Origin: Lycorma delicatula
Lineage: Eukaryota > Arthropoda > Insecta > Hemiptera > Fulgoridae
Direction of reading: 5' to 3'
Assembly: GCF_047948215.1 (NCBI RefSeq)
Contig: NC_134457.1
Coordinates: 83,913,398-83,977,397, forward strand
DNA: 64,000 nucleotides
Below are positions 1 through 11,840 of the stretch, one piece after another; position 1 is the stretch's first letter; each line of letters begins with the position of its first letter. The position numbers were made by a program, and so were the translations under genes. Under the pieces are notes generated by a model, which was given only the letters and a program-made list of their open reading frames with translations, was not told the origin of the DNA and did not search any database.

Positions 1-744
1 TTATTGGTAACAGTATCAAAGTGATTTGTTGGCAAATAGCAGTGTCAAGCAATTGATGCAGTCACAACTCAACTATGTGAAAAGAAGGAAGAAGAAATAA
101 ATTATCCAAGTACAATATATTTATTGGAATAATACACAGTACCTCGCAGTATTTTATAAGAACACATGATACTAACATAAAATGGAAAAAAATCACCGAA
201 AGATATATATAATATACCGATAGCAATATTATTTTTAAAAATTATTACAGCAGTGTAACATCTTTTTTTCTTAACTAAAACCGGAAACTCGCCGTTCTGA
301 CACACTTATAGCGACAGTATTTTTTTAAGTTATTGTTTTACATTCTGTTGATTATGACTTAAATTATTGTAATTTATAATATCATAAAACATTTTCCTAT
401 AATGCAGTACAATACTTCAGCTTATAAAAAGGGCCCGATAATAATTCCATTGCTATTTATTGTAAATTAGCCAGCTATTTAAAATATCTTCCTATCAATT
501 TAAAATAGAATTAAAAAATTTTCGTTTTGCAGAAACAATATTACTGTGTCTATGAGTTTTTAAAAAATACTGATTAATAAATTTTTAAAACCGTGAATTT
601 TGTGGATCTCCCTTTAACGTGTACATAATTATGTGCTCAAATAATTTTCCTTTACGCCTTCTGGATTTGGGGTGTTTTTTTTTTATTATATGCTTTTAGT
701 TATATTTAAAATAATATAATATGGACTCTAATCACACCTGTTTT
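1..744. other. AT-rich DNA, no feature recognised
   Basis: Both strands were read. Open frames are short and of AT-biased composition, without any recognisable motif. There is no tandem array, no long inverted repeat and no similarity to the repeat families seen elsewhere in the window. Confidence 0.5.
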
Positions 745-1310
745 AACTTTCCCGACGAATGAAGGTAGAATAGATATATTAATGTGGAAAGTAAAGTAAT
801 CGTGTCAAAAATAGGATATCGAGATTTTTACAAATTTTTACGTTTTTGGGACCGAGTAGTTCAACAAAAACATGTGTATTAGCTATATATGTGTGTACGT
901 AGGTACATATGTAACTATGAATGTCGCACTACGTTTGGCCTTATATCTCAGTATTGATGGAATCGATTTTCTTCAAATTTGGCTCAAGTATTTCGATGTA
1001 TGGGACATTGATCATATTAAATATTTTTCAAAATTCGTTCGTCGGGTAGGGATATCGCGAAAAAACTAATTTCGATTTTCTTCAGAGCACTTCAGAAAAA
1101 ACTTTGACAAATTTGTTATCTACATTACACATACAAATATAATCCAAAAAACGTTTTTCAAAAATCAATCTTACATCTTAAAATAGAATTATATATATTT
1201 TACTTTATCTTCCTTCAGTTTTAATCGTTTTTTTTTAAATTTCTTGGAATTTTATATACAGGGATATTAAAAAATATCTATAATTTTTAAAAATTATAAA
1301 CTCCGGACTT
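745..1310 (+). repeat. Dispersed repeat family E, copy 1
   Basis: This stretch aligns by eye with 50045-50580 in the same orientation. Shared landmarks, in order, are an opening 'actttcccg', a block 'atgtcgcact' followed by 'ttatatctcag', a 'cttcaaattt' block, 'gggatatcgcgaaaaa', 'gattttcttcagag' and a closing block rich in T. There is no significant coding potential; the 65-codon frame at 872-1069 lies inside the repeat and is not conserved in the second copy. It is probably a non-autonomous transposable element, but no termini, TIRs or target-site duplications could be fixed, so the class is unknown. Confidence 0.65.
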
Positions 1311-2690
1311 TAAACACGGAAACTTTTTTCGAAAATGTTTACTTTCGTGCAGTAGCCTTTATTGGAGGGGTTGTTAGATTTAAAGAAAACTTTACTTAAG
1401 CAGATTTATTATACTTAAATTATATAAGAACAGTTTTAGAATTTTTTTTAATCCCCACCTATAAAATATATAATATTCTGTTTCTTTTTTTTGTTCTAAC
1501 TCTTTTAATTTTTATTATTCAATTTTTGTTTTGTTTTTCGCATTAAGGGTAATTGAAATTTAAGTATTTCTGGCCCCTATAATATACCCCCGACCCAAAA
1601 TGAAAGCAATTTTTTTCACATTATCATAAAACTTATACTTTATTTTTTCATTATTTTTTAAACAATTATTTTTAAATTTATTTATTTATTTTTTTGTTAA
1701 TGATCACCTCTTTATAAAAAAAAAAAATATTTATTAAATTGTCCTCGCAGAGTAAGGAAGCCTCCAAATTCAAACAATTTTTATTTGAAATTTAGAAATT
1801 TTGACGCTTAAATCTTATTTTGCTAATCATTATAATCAATAAAAAAAGCTCATACGTGGGCCCCAAAATTTTTAAAGAATCAAATATTTTTTAAACGTTT
1901 GTTATAAAAATAAAAGTTAGACTTTTAATGATTGAATTGCAAAGACTTTCCGGCTTTGCCTGAAGACTTGACCGACGTAGCCAGAAAATTCATGTAATAC
2001 ATTTCCTGCTAATTTTAATTTATAATTAACTGATTAACTGCGTAATTTTGTAATGCTGCTGTGATCACTACTTTACCATGGTTTTCTTTGTTCCATTCAG
2101 GCAAAACTTTGAGCAATTCCTTTTTTTAATATCCATGAAGTAGATACTTCTTCCTGATACGATTTATATAATTTGTTATTATATAATTCGGAAAGTAAAT
2201 TTACTTACCTATTTATCGGGATTTATTTATAAAAAATACGTATCCAATTGAATAATTTTTTAATAAGTCTAATTGTTTAATAATATTTAATTAACTTTGA
2301 ATGGAATCCTTATCTTCTATCTTTCTCGTCTATTTTTTTCTATAAAAATTAATCTTTGTTTTTTAAATTTATTTCCTTTTTATTAATTCTTTTGTTGTTT
2401 AATATTTAAAAGAATTAAACTGGGGAAAAACAGAAGGAAGAATTTATTTGAATTATACGGGTTACAACGAAATTTTCAGTTAATCACGATGGTCTTATTT
2501 TTAAAATAACATTAAATTCTAATTATGTATTTTCAAAAAATTAAATCAATAATAGTCTACTTTTCTTATAATTTTAAATTTAATATTTTTTTTTTAATTT
2601 ATGTTAATAAGGCGGTATATTAGTTATATATATTTTTCTAACCGTTGTAAAAATATTTTTTTTTGTTTGATAAAGTACTTTCCTGGATAA
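1311..2690. other. AT-rich DNA, no feature recognised
   Basis: Long A and T runs, no coherent reading frame, and no match to the repeat families defined in this window. There is no hairpin longer than chance would give in such AT-rich sequence. Confidence 0.5.
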
Positions 2691-2694
2691 AAAA

Positions 2695-3016
2695 AAATTT
2701 GTTTCCTAATTTGTACGGTTCAATCTGTTCAGCTAGGGAACAGTAAGCAATCCCCCCTAGGCCCAATGAGATGAGGAAGATATGTATGAAACATTAATGA
2801 AGTTTAGTCTTGTATAGAATCAGGCCGACCAATTCTGAGACAATTGGTTAATTCAACCCCAACCTCTAAAGAACACCGGTATCCATTGTCTAGTATTCAA
2901 ATCGTATAAAAGCGACCAACTTTTACTAGTATTTCAACCTGCGAATGTTCGACTTCGAAAATCAGCTGTTAAACAAGTAATTTGCAAGACGCGTTTATCA
3001 CTAGACTAGCGCGATG
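2695..3016 (-). mobile_element. tRNA-derived SINE, family B, long-tail variant (B2), copy 1
   Basis: On the minus strand the head at 2978-3016 resembles the tRNA-like start of family B, with an A-box-like 'tagtctagtgataaacgcg'. It is followed by the family body ('gtggatacc'-type block, here 'atggataccggtgttctt', then a 'gtctcag'-type block). The end at 2695-2790 carries the B2 tail: a 'catctcatt' block, a C/G-run with 'gattgcttactgttc', then 'gaacagatt' and a terminal A-rich stretch. B2 differs from B1 copies (for example 37321-37612) only in the 3' tail. The A box is mutated, so this copy is probably inactive. Confidence 0.7.
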
Positions 3017-3366
3017 AACTGGAAAAAATTATGTAGTAAATTTCAACTTTCCATGATAAATTAATTTAATAAACACCTGTTGTGTTGTTGCAAAAATATG
3101 ACAGATAATCTGAAAAAGATAACTGTAAGAATGATATGTTTTAACAAAACTGTATGATTCCACAACAATAATAAATTGTAATTAGTATTTTATATGAAAA
3201 AAAAAACATGTTAATTTATGTCAGTTTTAATTTACTTGATAAAAAAAGTAAAGAGTTGATTAGGCCAAATAATTTACATTCAACTGCAATGGGGGTGTAT
3301 GTACTTAACAACTAATGTTTTAACGATCTGAATCCTAATACTGCGGGAAAAGAGGTATTATTTAGC

Positions 3367-3494
3367 TTATAATGAAATACCCTTTACTCAACAGATTCCC
3401 CGCATTTACCATAAATAAATATATATATATTCCCTGCACTTTATATATATGGTAAATGCGGGGAATCTGTTGAGTAAAGGGTATTTTATTATAA
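3367..3494. repeat. Fold-back (inverted) repeat, candidate MITE
   Basis: Left arm 3367-3410 and right arm 3451-3494 are reverse complements over 44 bases with one mismatch, separated by a 40-base AT-rich loop. The inner arm ends are 'ccccgcatttacc' and 'ggtaaatgcgggg'. The arms are more GC-rich than the surroundings. Such a structure fits a fold-back transposon or MITE, or a palindromic duplication. No target-site duplication was evident at the outer edges. Confidence 0.8.
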
Positions 3495-3854
3495 AATAAA
3501 ATGCCGCCACATAAATTCATGTTGTCGGTATTAAAAATATTCTATGATTAGCAAACAAAAAAATGTATTTTATAAAATAAAATACTTGGATATATATAAA
3601 AATAAATAAATAAGGATTCAATTAATGAAAATTTACATCTGTTAAGATTAGCCGACCTCGTTTCCTTTAACTTTTACCAATCAATGGGGATTATTATTTA
3701 ATTCTAATTTACATAGTTTCCTATTGTCAGTTTATTTGTGAAAATAAAACCAATTGTTTTGAAATTATTTAAGACCATTGAGCTTTAAGAAATTACGTTT
3801 TAAAAAAATTAAAAGATATTTTTAATAAAAGAATATTACATAATTTAAGTACAG

Positions 3855-3901
<47 letters not shown>
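3855..3901. repeat. (TA)n microsatellite
   Basis: About 46 bases of uninterrupted alternating T and A. Length is likely polymorphic. Confidence 0.95.
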
Positions 3902-3905
<4 letters not shown>

Positions 3906-5825
3906 ATTTTTCTTCCTTCTTTTGTAAATAATTAGTTTAAAATGATTGAGTGAACGATAATAATTATTAAACAATTCAAGGTTTATTTATTTAAAAGTAA
4001 AAAAAGACAAAAAACACCTTCTACTTATAAAATATTTAGTTAATTAATTGCGTATATCTGTATTATGCAGTCAAGTACCTACTCTCATAGAATTAAATTA
4101 TGAAAATCTTTTATTTTATCCAATTGTTTAACTTAAAAACTCCTTCTTATCTATTATAATAAAATAAAGCGTTTTTTGAAATGAAAATTATTCATTGTTA
4201 TCGTTTTAAAGATTTTCATATGAAATCGAATCAGATAGAGATGGTTTATGATTCCTATGAAATGTTTTCTCTCTTCTTTTTACTCTTATATTAATTTTTT
4301 CTTTCAGAATAACTAACTTCGATTTTTTATGAAACCTTAACGTTCTCTAAAAATGAAATTAAAAGAAATACAATAAAAATTATTTTTCTTAAAGGCACCA
4401 TAACCAAATGATAGTAGGTCATCTGACATAAGACAATAATCACTTTTAAAAAACTGTATATCAAGAATGACAAAACTCCCTGCCTCTGTCAGCAGAAAAA
4501 AATGAAAGCCGTTTCCCATATCCTAATTTACTAAGCTGAAAACATTGTTATATATCAGTAGACCAACTGAGAAAATGTAAGAGATTTTCTTCCTTGGGTT
4601 CACCGAATAATAAACATCAATTTTCTCAAACACAATTACTCAGTTTAATGCCACATATTATCTTACCCCAGATAATTTATTTGTGTCACACCTTATGTAA
4701 AAATAGTGTGAAACATCCTTAAATATGTTAAATCAATTCATAAATAAATCAAAAACCAACTAATCGATATTTAAATTGCTGAATAATAAGAAATAAATAT
4801 TCTTTTCAGACTAAACTTAATCAGACTCTAAAAAAGAATCGATCTGTTTAAAATCATTAAAAGTCTAAGTCTGTCTTCAACATTGAGGACAACGTTCAAA
4901 TATTAACCTAGCCTATTATCTATCGAATATCTAAAGTAGATCTTTTTAGATAATTTTTTTTTGTTGACATAACTAGTATAAAAACATTTTGTTTGTCAGA
5001 ACATCTTTTTGGTTTTTTTTTTATAATTGTGAGGCATGTGAAGTAACAGAATGCACTGAAGTCACCGGCCAGAGTTGCTTTCTGGGACATTAATGATGTT
5101 CTTTATAAATGCCATTCTTACAGTAAACACAGAAGAATATTAACTGTATTTCTTTGGTGAGTTCAGCAAGTTTATAAGCAAGTTACGAATATATTCGCTC
5201 AGCAAAGAAAGTAACTGGAAACTGATCCATTCCTAACGTTTTTCGTTGTCTGACATCTGATGCTTGATATTATTTAAGATTGTAGAATGAGGCGCCGTAT
5301 TTTTACAGTTATCTTTACCTCAGAGTCAAATCATCAGATTGTAGGTATTTATTGATTATAAAAAACTGTAAAATTATTTACCAACATCAATTTGATATCT
5401 CGTTGACGCTCATACTTGATCCATTCCTGTTCTTACAACTAACCTAAGGAAAAAAATGCCCCAGTAATTTACCATTATAGTCACAAAGCCAGGATGGTAA
5501 AATGTCAATCTAGATTTATTTGTAAATTATTATTTATGTATTCAGTAGATATTTTGATGTCATAGTAAATTTGTATATATATCACAGTGTCATAGCCTCA
5601 TCTGCATCACAGCGTTATAAAGAACTAGAAGCAGAATATGTTAAGCAACAAATTAATGTATATTTTTCGATGAATCGTGCTTAACGTGTGAAAAACGTTT
5701 TGGAAGATAATCGGGATTTAAATCTGGGAATTTTAATTTTAAATCTCGATTCAGGTTTCTTACAAATAACTTATTCGCCTAGGCCTAACCGTATTTTACA
5801 GAAAAAATAAAAACTAAAATATTTT
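3902..5825. other. No gene recognised; moderately AT-rich unique-looking DNA
   Basis: The 60-codon minus frame at 4337-4519 shows no motif. The stretch 5041-5420 is less AT-rich than its flanks, and on the minus strand it gives short interrupted open stretches, but no domain could be recognised. It may be an old repeat or regulatory sequence. There is no link to other families in the window. Confidence 0.4.
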
Positions 5826-6710
5826 TACTTTCTTTTACGAAGTAAAGTAAGTATTCATATCGCGAAAAATTTCGGTTTTTAGATTTCAACCGAAATATCC
5901 ATTTTGACAATCTGTGAATCCATTTTGACTAGTTTCGGCGTGACGTCTGTACGTACGTATTTATCTCGCGTAACTCTAAAGCGATTAGCTGTAAGATATT
6001 GAAATTTTGGATTTAGGACTGATGTAACATCTAATTGTGCACCTCCCTTTTTGTTCGCAATCGATTAAACCAAAAGTGTCCAAAAAAGCCAAAAATCCAT
6101 AAAGTTCAGATTTAAGACTTTTTCTTAACTGCAGTAGTAAGCTCTCATTGAGAGCTTTTTAACGATATTTATAAGTGGTACTTATTTTCATTGGCTCCAG
6201 AGTTATAGCGATATGAAATTTTAATTAATGAAATATTTGGGTATTACAAGGAGAAGGCACATAGATTCGAATCAGTCTTCATCTCCTTTTTTTTATTTAT
6301 TAATAATTATTAACCTCTGATTTTTTTTCTCCCCGGGCCAGATCCTGCAGTTAAGTATTACACAGCCCAGGGGAGTGTCATTTACTCTTAACGAACCGCC
6401 ACGTCTTACCACGATCTTACAAGGGTAAGATCCAAGCACATCAGTTCAAATCCGACATCTCCTTTTTTTAACTTTTTTTTTTTTAAATAAATATATTAAT
6501 TTATTAATAATTATTAATCTCTGATTGTAAAAAAAAGTTTTACCATAAATTCAATAATAACAATAAAAATATAAAAACAATGAAAATATATCAGAAGTTG
6601 TTAATGAAATAAAATTTTATGTGGCTTTCATTTAAAAAAAAATATGTGTATATGTAATTTAATAGGCACACGAAATTCATGTGGTGTCCACATCAGATTT
6701 TTTATGAAAT
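5826..6710 (+). repeat. Dispersed repeat family C, copy 1, interrupted by a LINE tail
   Basis: It begins with a degraded form of the family terminus 'acttccttgtac', then 'tcgcgaaaaatttcgg', the 'tagtttcggcgtgacgtc' block, 'cgattagctg', 'gtgcacctcc', 'aaaagtgtccaaaaaagcc', 'gagctttttaacgatat' and a 'gattcgaatcagtcttc' block. The same order is found in reverse at 51739-52462. An insertion at about 6330-6405 matches a LINE 3' tail. After the insertion the stretch 6410-6540 repeats part of the upstream sequence ('acatctcctttttt', 'ttattaataattattaa'). The end near 6700 ('cacatcagatttttta') matches the end of the 51.7 kb copy. Confidence 0.75.
6332..6405 (-). mobile_element. 5'-truncated LINE 3' tail nested in family C
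   Basis: Read on the minus strand this ends 'gggctgtgtaatactt', then 'ggcccggggag', then an A run. The same tail, in the form 'gggctgagtaatacttg', follows the GC-rich LINE-like sequence at 16445-16880. It is GC-rich within AT-rich DNA. It therefore looks like a severely 5'-truncated retrotransposition of the same LINE family. Confidence 0.55.
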
Positions 6711-8670
6711 AAATTTCAAAAATATTAATAAACCAATTCAAAAAACTGTACTACAAATTTAAAATAAATAGATAATTTTTTATAGTTAGCATTATGCTAA
6801 GAATTAGGTTTCTTCAATTTGGCACCATCTTCAAAGCAATAAGAATTTAAAAACAATTCTTATTTTTGGCTTTTTATAACTTAATTTTATTGTTATTATT
6901 TGTTTTAGAGTTTATTTCAATTAAAATTTGTATTGCTCCTGCGTTCTTTTTTTGTAATTTTGAGTAGGGTTCTCATCTCTCTCTTTGTGAAAAAGTTTTC
7001 TTTGGTATTTTCTTATTTGTTACCTTTTAACATAATCTTAAGAAAAAATTAATTCTCATGTAATTTCCAGCAATTTATTCTTCTTCTTATAATATTGAAG
7101 GAATAGTCTTCTCCCTATTTTTTTAATTTCAAAAGTCACATTTTCCTTTATAAACACCTATATTAAAAAAAACACAGTTTTAATGTTTTGTAACTTGTTT
7201 AAAGTTTAAATTTTAAAGCTACTTAATATGCTTATTAAATGCGTCATAATATATATAGCAGAATAACTAATATTTTATAATTTTACCGGTTTTGAACTAA
7301 ATAATATAATACCTTCATAAAATAATTCTTAATTCTATTGCCATCTTCTGCGAGTTCATCCAACTTCCCTTTTTCCTTGTGAAATATTATAATACTGACC
7401 TTTATACTTCTCATGTTAGGTCTCGCTTACATATCTTACATCAGTATTGTTAAGAATGGTGATACTATATAGCTTACGTTATTAGTATTGTTGACATTGA
7501 TGTTTTACTCTGCTTAATTTCCCATATAAAGTAAATAGAAATTTTCAATTTTTTTTTGGGGTTTATTGAAATTTACATAAAAATTCAGTTGTTTTTAATC
7601 ACTTATTAACGTAGAAAACATTTGAGCAGGGCAATCTTACCGTCACCAGTTCACTTATAATATTTCACTGAATGACAAAATTGTATCATGCAGTAATATA
7701 CAAATGAAAAGTTAAGCTTTCTAAGTGCAAGTTCAGCAGTGATCACTGTTAAAAAAAAAAAATGAACAAAAATCAACATTTTGTTAAATTCTACGTGAAT
7801 TTTAACGGCTAGAGTAACGGAAAACAAATATTAATTTTTATTTTTTATAAGATTAATAGGTTTTAATGCAATTACCTCACGATAATATCAAAAATTCAAC
7901 AATATTACTTAAAAGTGATAATAGAGGCTTCATTTTGTCAACATTAAATAGTTCTGTTTTTTTTAGACAAATAGCACCTAATGCCAAAATCGTGACTTTT
8001 TTCTTGGTATAATAGTTTGATTTTTATGTTCATAATACAGGAAAGTCTTTTTGTTACAGGAAAGTCACGTTGAGAAGTACGTCATTTGCGATGACATGTA
8101 ACAGTGGCAGTAAATATGGCCTGGATATTAAAATACCATCAAAAGGTTAAATTTCATGAGGTACGTCTTAATCATTTCGCATACTTTAAACATTTACAGA
8201 TTTAGAATAATTTTCTAATTTTATTATTATTTTCCTACGTTGTAGAATCTTAGCTATCCCAGAACAGAGCTATGTGAATGAGAATCACTTGGAATTTAGT
8301 TTATTACTTACTTTGTTGCTGCTCGTTTAGTTATTCTATTTTTGTGTAAAATTTTAAAAATGATTTTCAAGTTTCTTGTAGCTATAGTATTTTGTATTAA
8401 CCCCCAGAGGCATGGGGAACAACTCGAAAGTTTTAAATAGAAAGGGTAAGGTTATGGTAAATCCTTTTAAAGAGCATTGTAAAATAAAAGTTTTGACGTA
8501 AAAAATATTGGGCTACCACCCTTACGAAAATGGCACCCATTTAATATTTTTCACAGCTAATTTCAAAATTTTCCTACAGTACAGCCGAAGTATGCGTAAA
8601 AAATAACATACATAAAAAAAAATAGATCAGATAACAAACATATTGCTTATTTTTTTAAAATTATTTGGCC
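6711..8670. other. AT-rich DNA, no feature recognised
   Basis: There is no coherent coding frame and no recognised repeat family. The short direct duplication 'caggaaagtc' near 8040-8065 is probably trivial. Confidence 0.5.
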
Positions 8671-8672
8671 GC

Positions 8673-8704
<32 letters not shown>
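8673..8704. repeat. Compound (AT)n(AC)n microsatellite
   Basis: A run of alternating AT passes directly into alternating AC, followed by 'gtacgtac'. Confidence 0.9.
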
Positions 8705-9060
8705 GTACGTATATAAACATTTTAATACTTAAAATAGTTCTTTGTTCCTCTCATTTCTGAAAGCATTATTAAGGAGGAGAAACGTATGATACATGCTGTA
8801 AAAGAGGCATCTGTTAAAAAAAGGTATGGAAATCACTATTTTAATGATTCTACGTATTGTCGTGAAATAAAGGACTTTTTGTTTTGAATTTAGTATAAGA
8901 AGTTTTAGAATATATTCCGTAGAATATGTTTTAACAACTTTTTGAAGAGAAGTACGATATTACTTTCGTTGGACGGATGGAATTGGCGGATGAGATTGAA
9001 TTTTCTTTACTTTTTGAGATTTAAGGAGTACGAAAATACCACTCCCTTAAAATATAATTT

Positions 9061-9063
<3 letters not shown>

Positions 9064-9091
<28 letters not shown>
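9064..9091. repeat. (TA)n microsatellite
   Basis: Uninterrupted alternating TA. The 69-codon frame at 8942-9151 runs through this tract (giving a YIYIYIYI run) and is not credible as a gene. Confidence 0.9.
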
Positions 9092-9256
9092 GGTCTATGT
9101 ATACATTTTGTGGCTCAAAAATCTCCAAAAATAGTAGATCAATTTTATTGAAATTTAGATATGCTGTAGCAGTATATCTGAATTTGTGCACATGAAAGTT
9201 TTATTAAGATTGGCTGAGTGGTTCTTGAATTACGCTCGATTTGACGTTGACAACAG

Positions 9257-9283
9257 AACATAACCTCAGTTTGAGGTTATGTT
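9257..9283. repeat. Perfect 12-bp hairpin
   Basis: Arms 'aacataacctca' (9257-9268) and 'tgaggttatgtt' (9272-9283) are exact reverse complements around the loop 'gtt'. There is no trailing T run or gene to suggest a terminator. It may be an end of an old element. Confidence 0.8.
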
Positions 9284-10245
9284 GGTTGTAGTAGTGGTGT
9301 ATTTTTCATACGCACTTATGTTGTGTCACAGCGGCTCACGAGTTTAAATTTGATGCTTGTGGGTCAACTCGTTAATCGAATGCATGTAGCGCATTTTACT
9401 CTGAAAATCAGTGCGTTTCTGACTGAAAAATAGTGAATGTGTCGGAAACGAAAACACGGTCTTCTTGCGGATTGAGTTATTTTTGCTGCTTTTTTGCTTT
9501 ACTTGTTTATATTAAAGTTATTCGTTATATTATATTTCAACTTTACACTTGAGGTCATTTATCTATAACATATATTACGTTTTATTTAAAATGTAAATTA
9601 CGCATTTAAAAAAATTTTCAAGTCATTTTTAGATTTGATTTTAGTAGTGAAGTATTTGAGAAAAGATTCCTATCAAAAACGGGTTAGAAAAAAATCATAT
9701 TATTATGGTCGTAAAAGCTTTGTTATATCTTATATTATTAATACTTATTATGAATAAGAATTGTAAAATTTTATTGTCAGTGGTGGAACTTGTTAAAATG
9801 ATTATATACATCTTAGTAAGCATTTAAAGGAGAACTTTACTCACACTAATATTTTCATTTACACACAGTTATAACATTCAGTAATCATTCAATTATGAGT
9901 CTCTTTGAAGAAATGTAGTTTGCGTCACCGTAAAAAGTTACTTTAGAAGTAAATATTTTATTAGTCAAGTATTCAGGTTGAATCTGTTTGCATAATATTT
10001 ATTCTTCAATGCTTTAGTAAAAGCAATACAGAAAACTCACGATGGTAGAATTTAATCTGGTTATGTGTATGTTTTATGAGATACACCACAAATATATTAA
10101 TGGTTTCCTTTTGATTTTTCAAATAGCATAGAAAATTTTTAGTTAAAACGTTAAACCGTGTACTTATTAAATTTGTTAAGTGAACTGTAAAATGTTACCA
10201 AGTTCTATTTGACTGATGTGTGTTTGCATGTGCTTCTGCGCGCGT
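9284..10245. other. No feature recognised
   Basis: AT-rich sequence without a motif-bearing frame or any match to the families defined here. Confidence 0.45.
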
Positions 10246-10536
10246 CTATATGTATCTAACTATATATATATAAAATAGATGTATGTTAAAGGGAGAAATA
10301 AGAGTGTGTACAAGTCGAGAGAGGGTTGTTTGTGTTGAGAAAAGATAAAGGAAGGGTTTAGTTGTGTACAGACGAATAGCGAAGAGATTCAGTCCACTGA
10401 TGTGGTGTGGTGATATGAAGAGACGTCCGAACAGAACAGAAGCAACAACTTCAGCGACACCGTCACCCTTTCCACTGTCACAGCGTTCTCTGAATTCCGA
10501 ACAACATACTTGAACTAAACTGAATACAACATCCAT
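10246..10536 (-). CDS. Unrecognised open frame in a GC-elevated island; possible exon or 5' UTR
   Basis: A 96-codon frame reads on the minus strand from an ATG at 10536. I recognise no domain. The first part (10330-10536) has clearly higher GC than its surroundings and balanced codons. The last 30 residues decay into low complexity ending in a TA repeat, so the full frame is unlikely to be a protein. A TATTTAAATA sequence lies at 10593-10602, 57 bases or more upstream of the ATG on this strand, and would fit a weak promoter. What is seen is a composition island with an open frame; that it is a first exon or untranslated leader of a host gene is inference only. An old transposon fragment is equally possible. 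Confidence 0.15.
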   Translation of the reverse strand: MDVVFSLVQVCCSEFRERCDSGKGDGVAEVVASVLFGRLFISPHHISGLNLFAIRLYTTKPFLYLFSTQTTLSRLVHTLISPFNIHLFYIYIVRYI

Positions 10537-10938
10537 ATCGTGCGGTGGGTTACAGGATTATGTTGGTATACGCTAGATGAATGACTGGGTAGGTATTTAA
10601 ATACTATATTCAGGTAGGATCACATTATAATATTACTTTGTATGTAAAGTAATCTTACAAATCCCTTTTCAGTTCATGGAACAAATATTATAATTATTTG
10701 TTTACATAATTAAATCTAAAACCAATAATTATATTTATAAATTTACTGAAGAAACTGATGATAAAAATGGTAATACATAAATTTATTTAAAATTTCATTT
10801 ATTCTTCAAAATCAAATAATTTAACTATTTACAAACCGAATATTGATCTTTTAACATAATTTATCGAAAAAAGGCACTGAAAAATTTTATCTTTTCGATC
10901 CGTAATATCCTTTTATTAACGAAATATACAATGTTTGG

Positions 10939-11013
10939 AATTCGATCCATCCTCTACAAATCGATATAATTTATCGCTGTAAGGGAACTGTACGATTCTG
11001 AAAAGAAAAATAC
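10939..11013 (+). repeat. 75-bp direct repeat, left copy, flanking the 2 kb composite repeat
   Basis: It matches 13024-13098 with a few differences. It starts 'aattcgatcca', includes 'ctctacaaatcgatata' and 'gtaagggaactgtacg', and ends 'tctgaaaagaaaaatac'. It is absent from the flanks of the second composite copy at 24449-26565, so it is not part of the composite unit itself. Confidence 0.85.
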
Positions 11014-11137
11014 CATCCACACCCCCAAAAAAGATCTAAATAAACTAGCGGCTAAGTACTTATATTGCCTTAATAGTACCCCCTCCCACCACAAGGAGCG
11101 CTAGTGTAACACTGACGTACAGCTGTTGTAGTCGACT

Positions 11138-11432
11138 TCTTATTTTTCTGTTTAGCCTCCGGAACCATCGTAATGTATTACTTCACAGGATTAATGGGGA
11201 TGATATGTATGAATATAAATGGAGTGTAGTTTTGTACAGTCTCAGATCGACCATTCCTGAAATGTGTGGTTAATTTAAACCCATCCACCAAAGAACACCG
11301 CTATCCACGATGTAGTATTCAAATTCGTATAAAAGTAAACTGCCTTTACTAGAATTTGAACTCTAGAACTCTCGATTTCGAAATCAGTTGATTTGCGATG
11401 ACGAGTTCACCACTAGACCATCCGGGTGGGTT
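11138..11432 (-). mobile_element. tRNA-derived SINE, family B1, full length
   Basis: On the minus strand the head begins 'aacccacccggatggtc' near 11432. A good Pol III A box, TGGTCTAGTGG, lies at 11410-11420, and a B-box-like GAGTTCAAATTC at 11352-11363. The body carries the family blocks 'gtggatagcggtgttctt', 'aaccacacatttcagg' and 'tacatatcatcc', then 'ggttccggaggctaaac', and ends in an A-rich tail (11138-11150). The A and B boxes are about 45 bases apart, as in tRNA genes. The head is not a functional tRNA: its sequence does not fold into a full cloverleaf. The same insertion is present in the second composite copy, so it predates the duplication. Confidence 0.85.
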
Positions 11433-11539
11433 GTGCGGTTGTGGACTGTAGTCCCCTGCTATTTTGTAAGTCACAACTGCGCGAATGAAATACGGTATGC
11501 GCGCTTGAGTTAGAATCATAGAATTAAATAAACAAACAA

Positions 11540-11840
11540 ATATTATACTTAAATAGAATGATAAATATTTTAAGTTGTGTAAATTTCTTTTCAGACGGCT
11601 CAAATACCAATTTAATATTTCCAGCGTCTACCTTTCATCGTTATATATTGCTGTATGGGCAATCCAATTCCATTTTTTCTCTAGTATTATTTTACTTAGT
11701 ATTATGTCTATCAATTTTGTTTCTTGCACAATCCATCTCTTAGTTTTTTCTATATCTTTTAGCAATTCCTTCCGGCCATTGATCTTGTGTTTGTAAGTAA
11801 TTTCTGTATTACTTCCTTTGCTAGCGCCTAGGTTAATCAT
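11540..11840 (-). pseudogene. LINE ORF2 C-terminal remnant (copy 1)
   Basis: The minus strand encodes, in an open stretch 11628-11840, a peptide ending in KKWNWIAHT. This resembles the 'rrWrWIGHtLRk' signature found after the reverse-transcriptase domain in many insect non-LTR retrotransposons. Downstream, after a stop and frame change, LNWYLSRLKRNL continues the pattern. The reverse-transcriptase domain itself is absent here. The equivalent remnant lies at 25080-25380 in the second composite copy. Assignment to a LINE rests on this short motif and the neighbouring basic residues; the clade cannot be named. Confidence 0.5.

Noticed and set aside
3367..3494. Transcription terminator or attenuator hairpin
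   Set aside because: There is no adjacent gene, and the arms are far too long and widely spaced; a fold-back repeat explains it better in a eukaryotic sequence.
8942..9151. 69-codon plus-strand protein
   Set aside because: It is read through a TA microsatellite.
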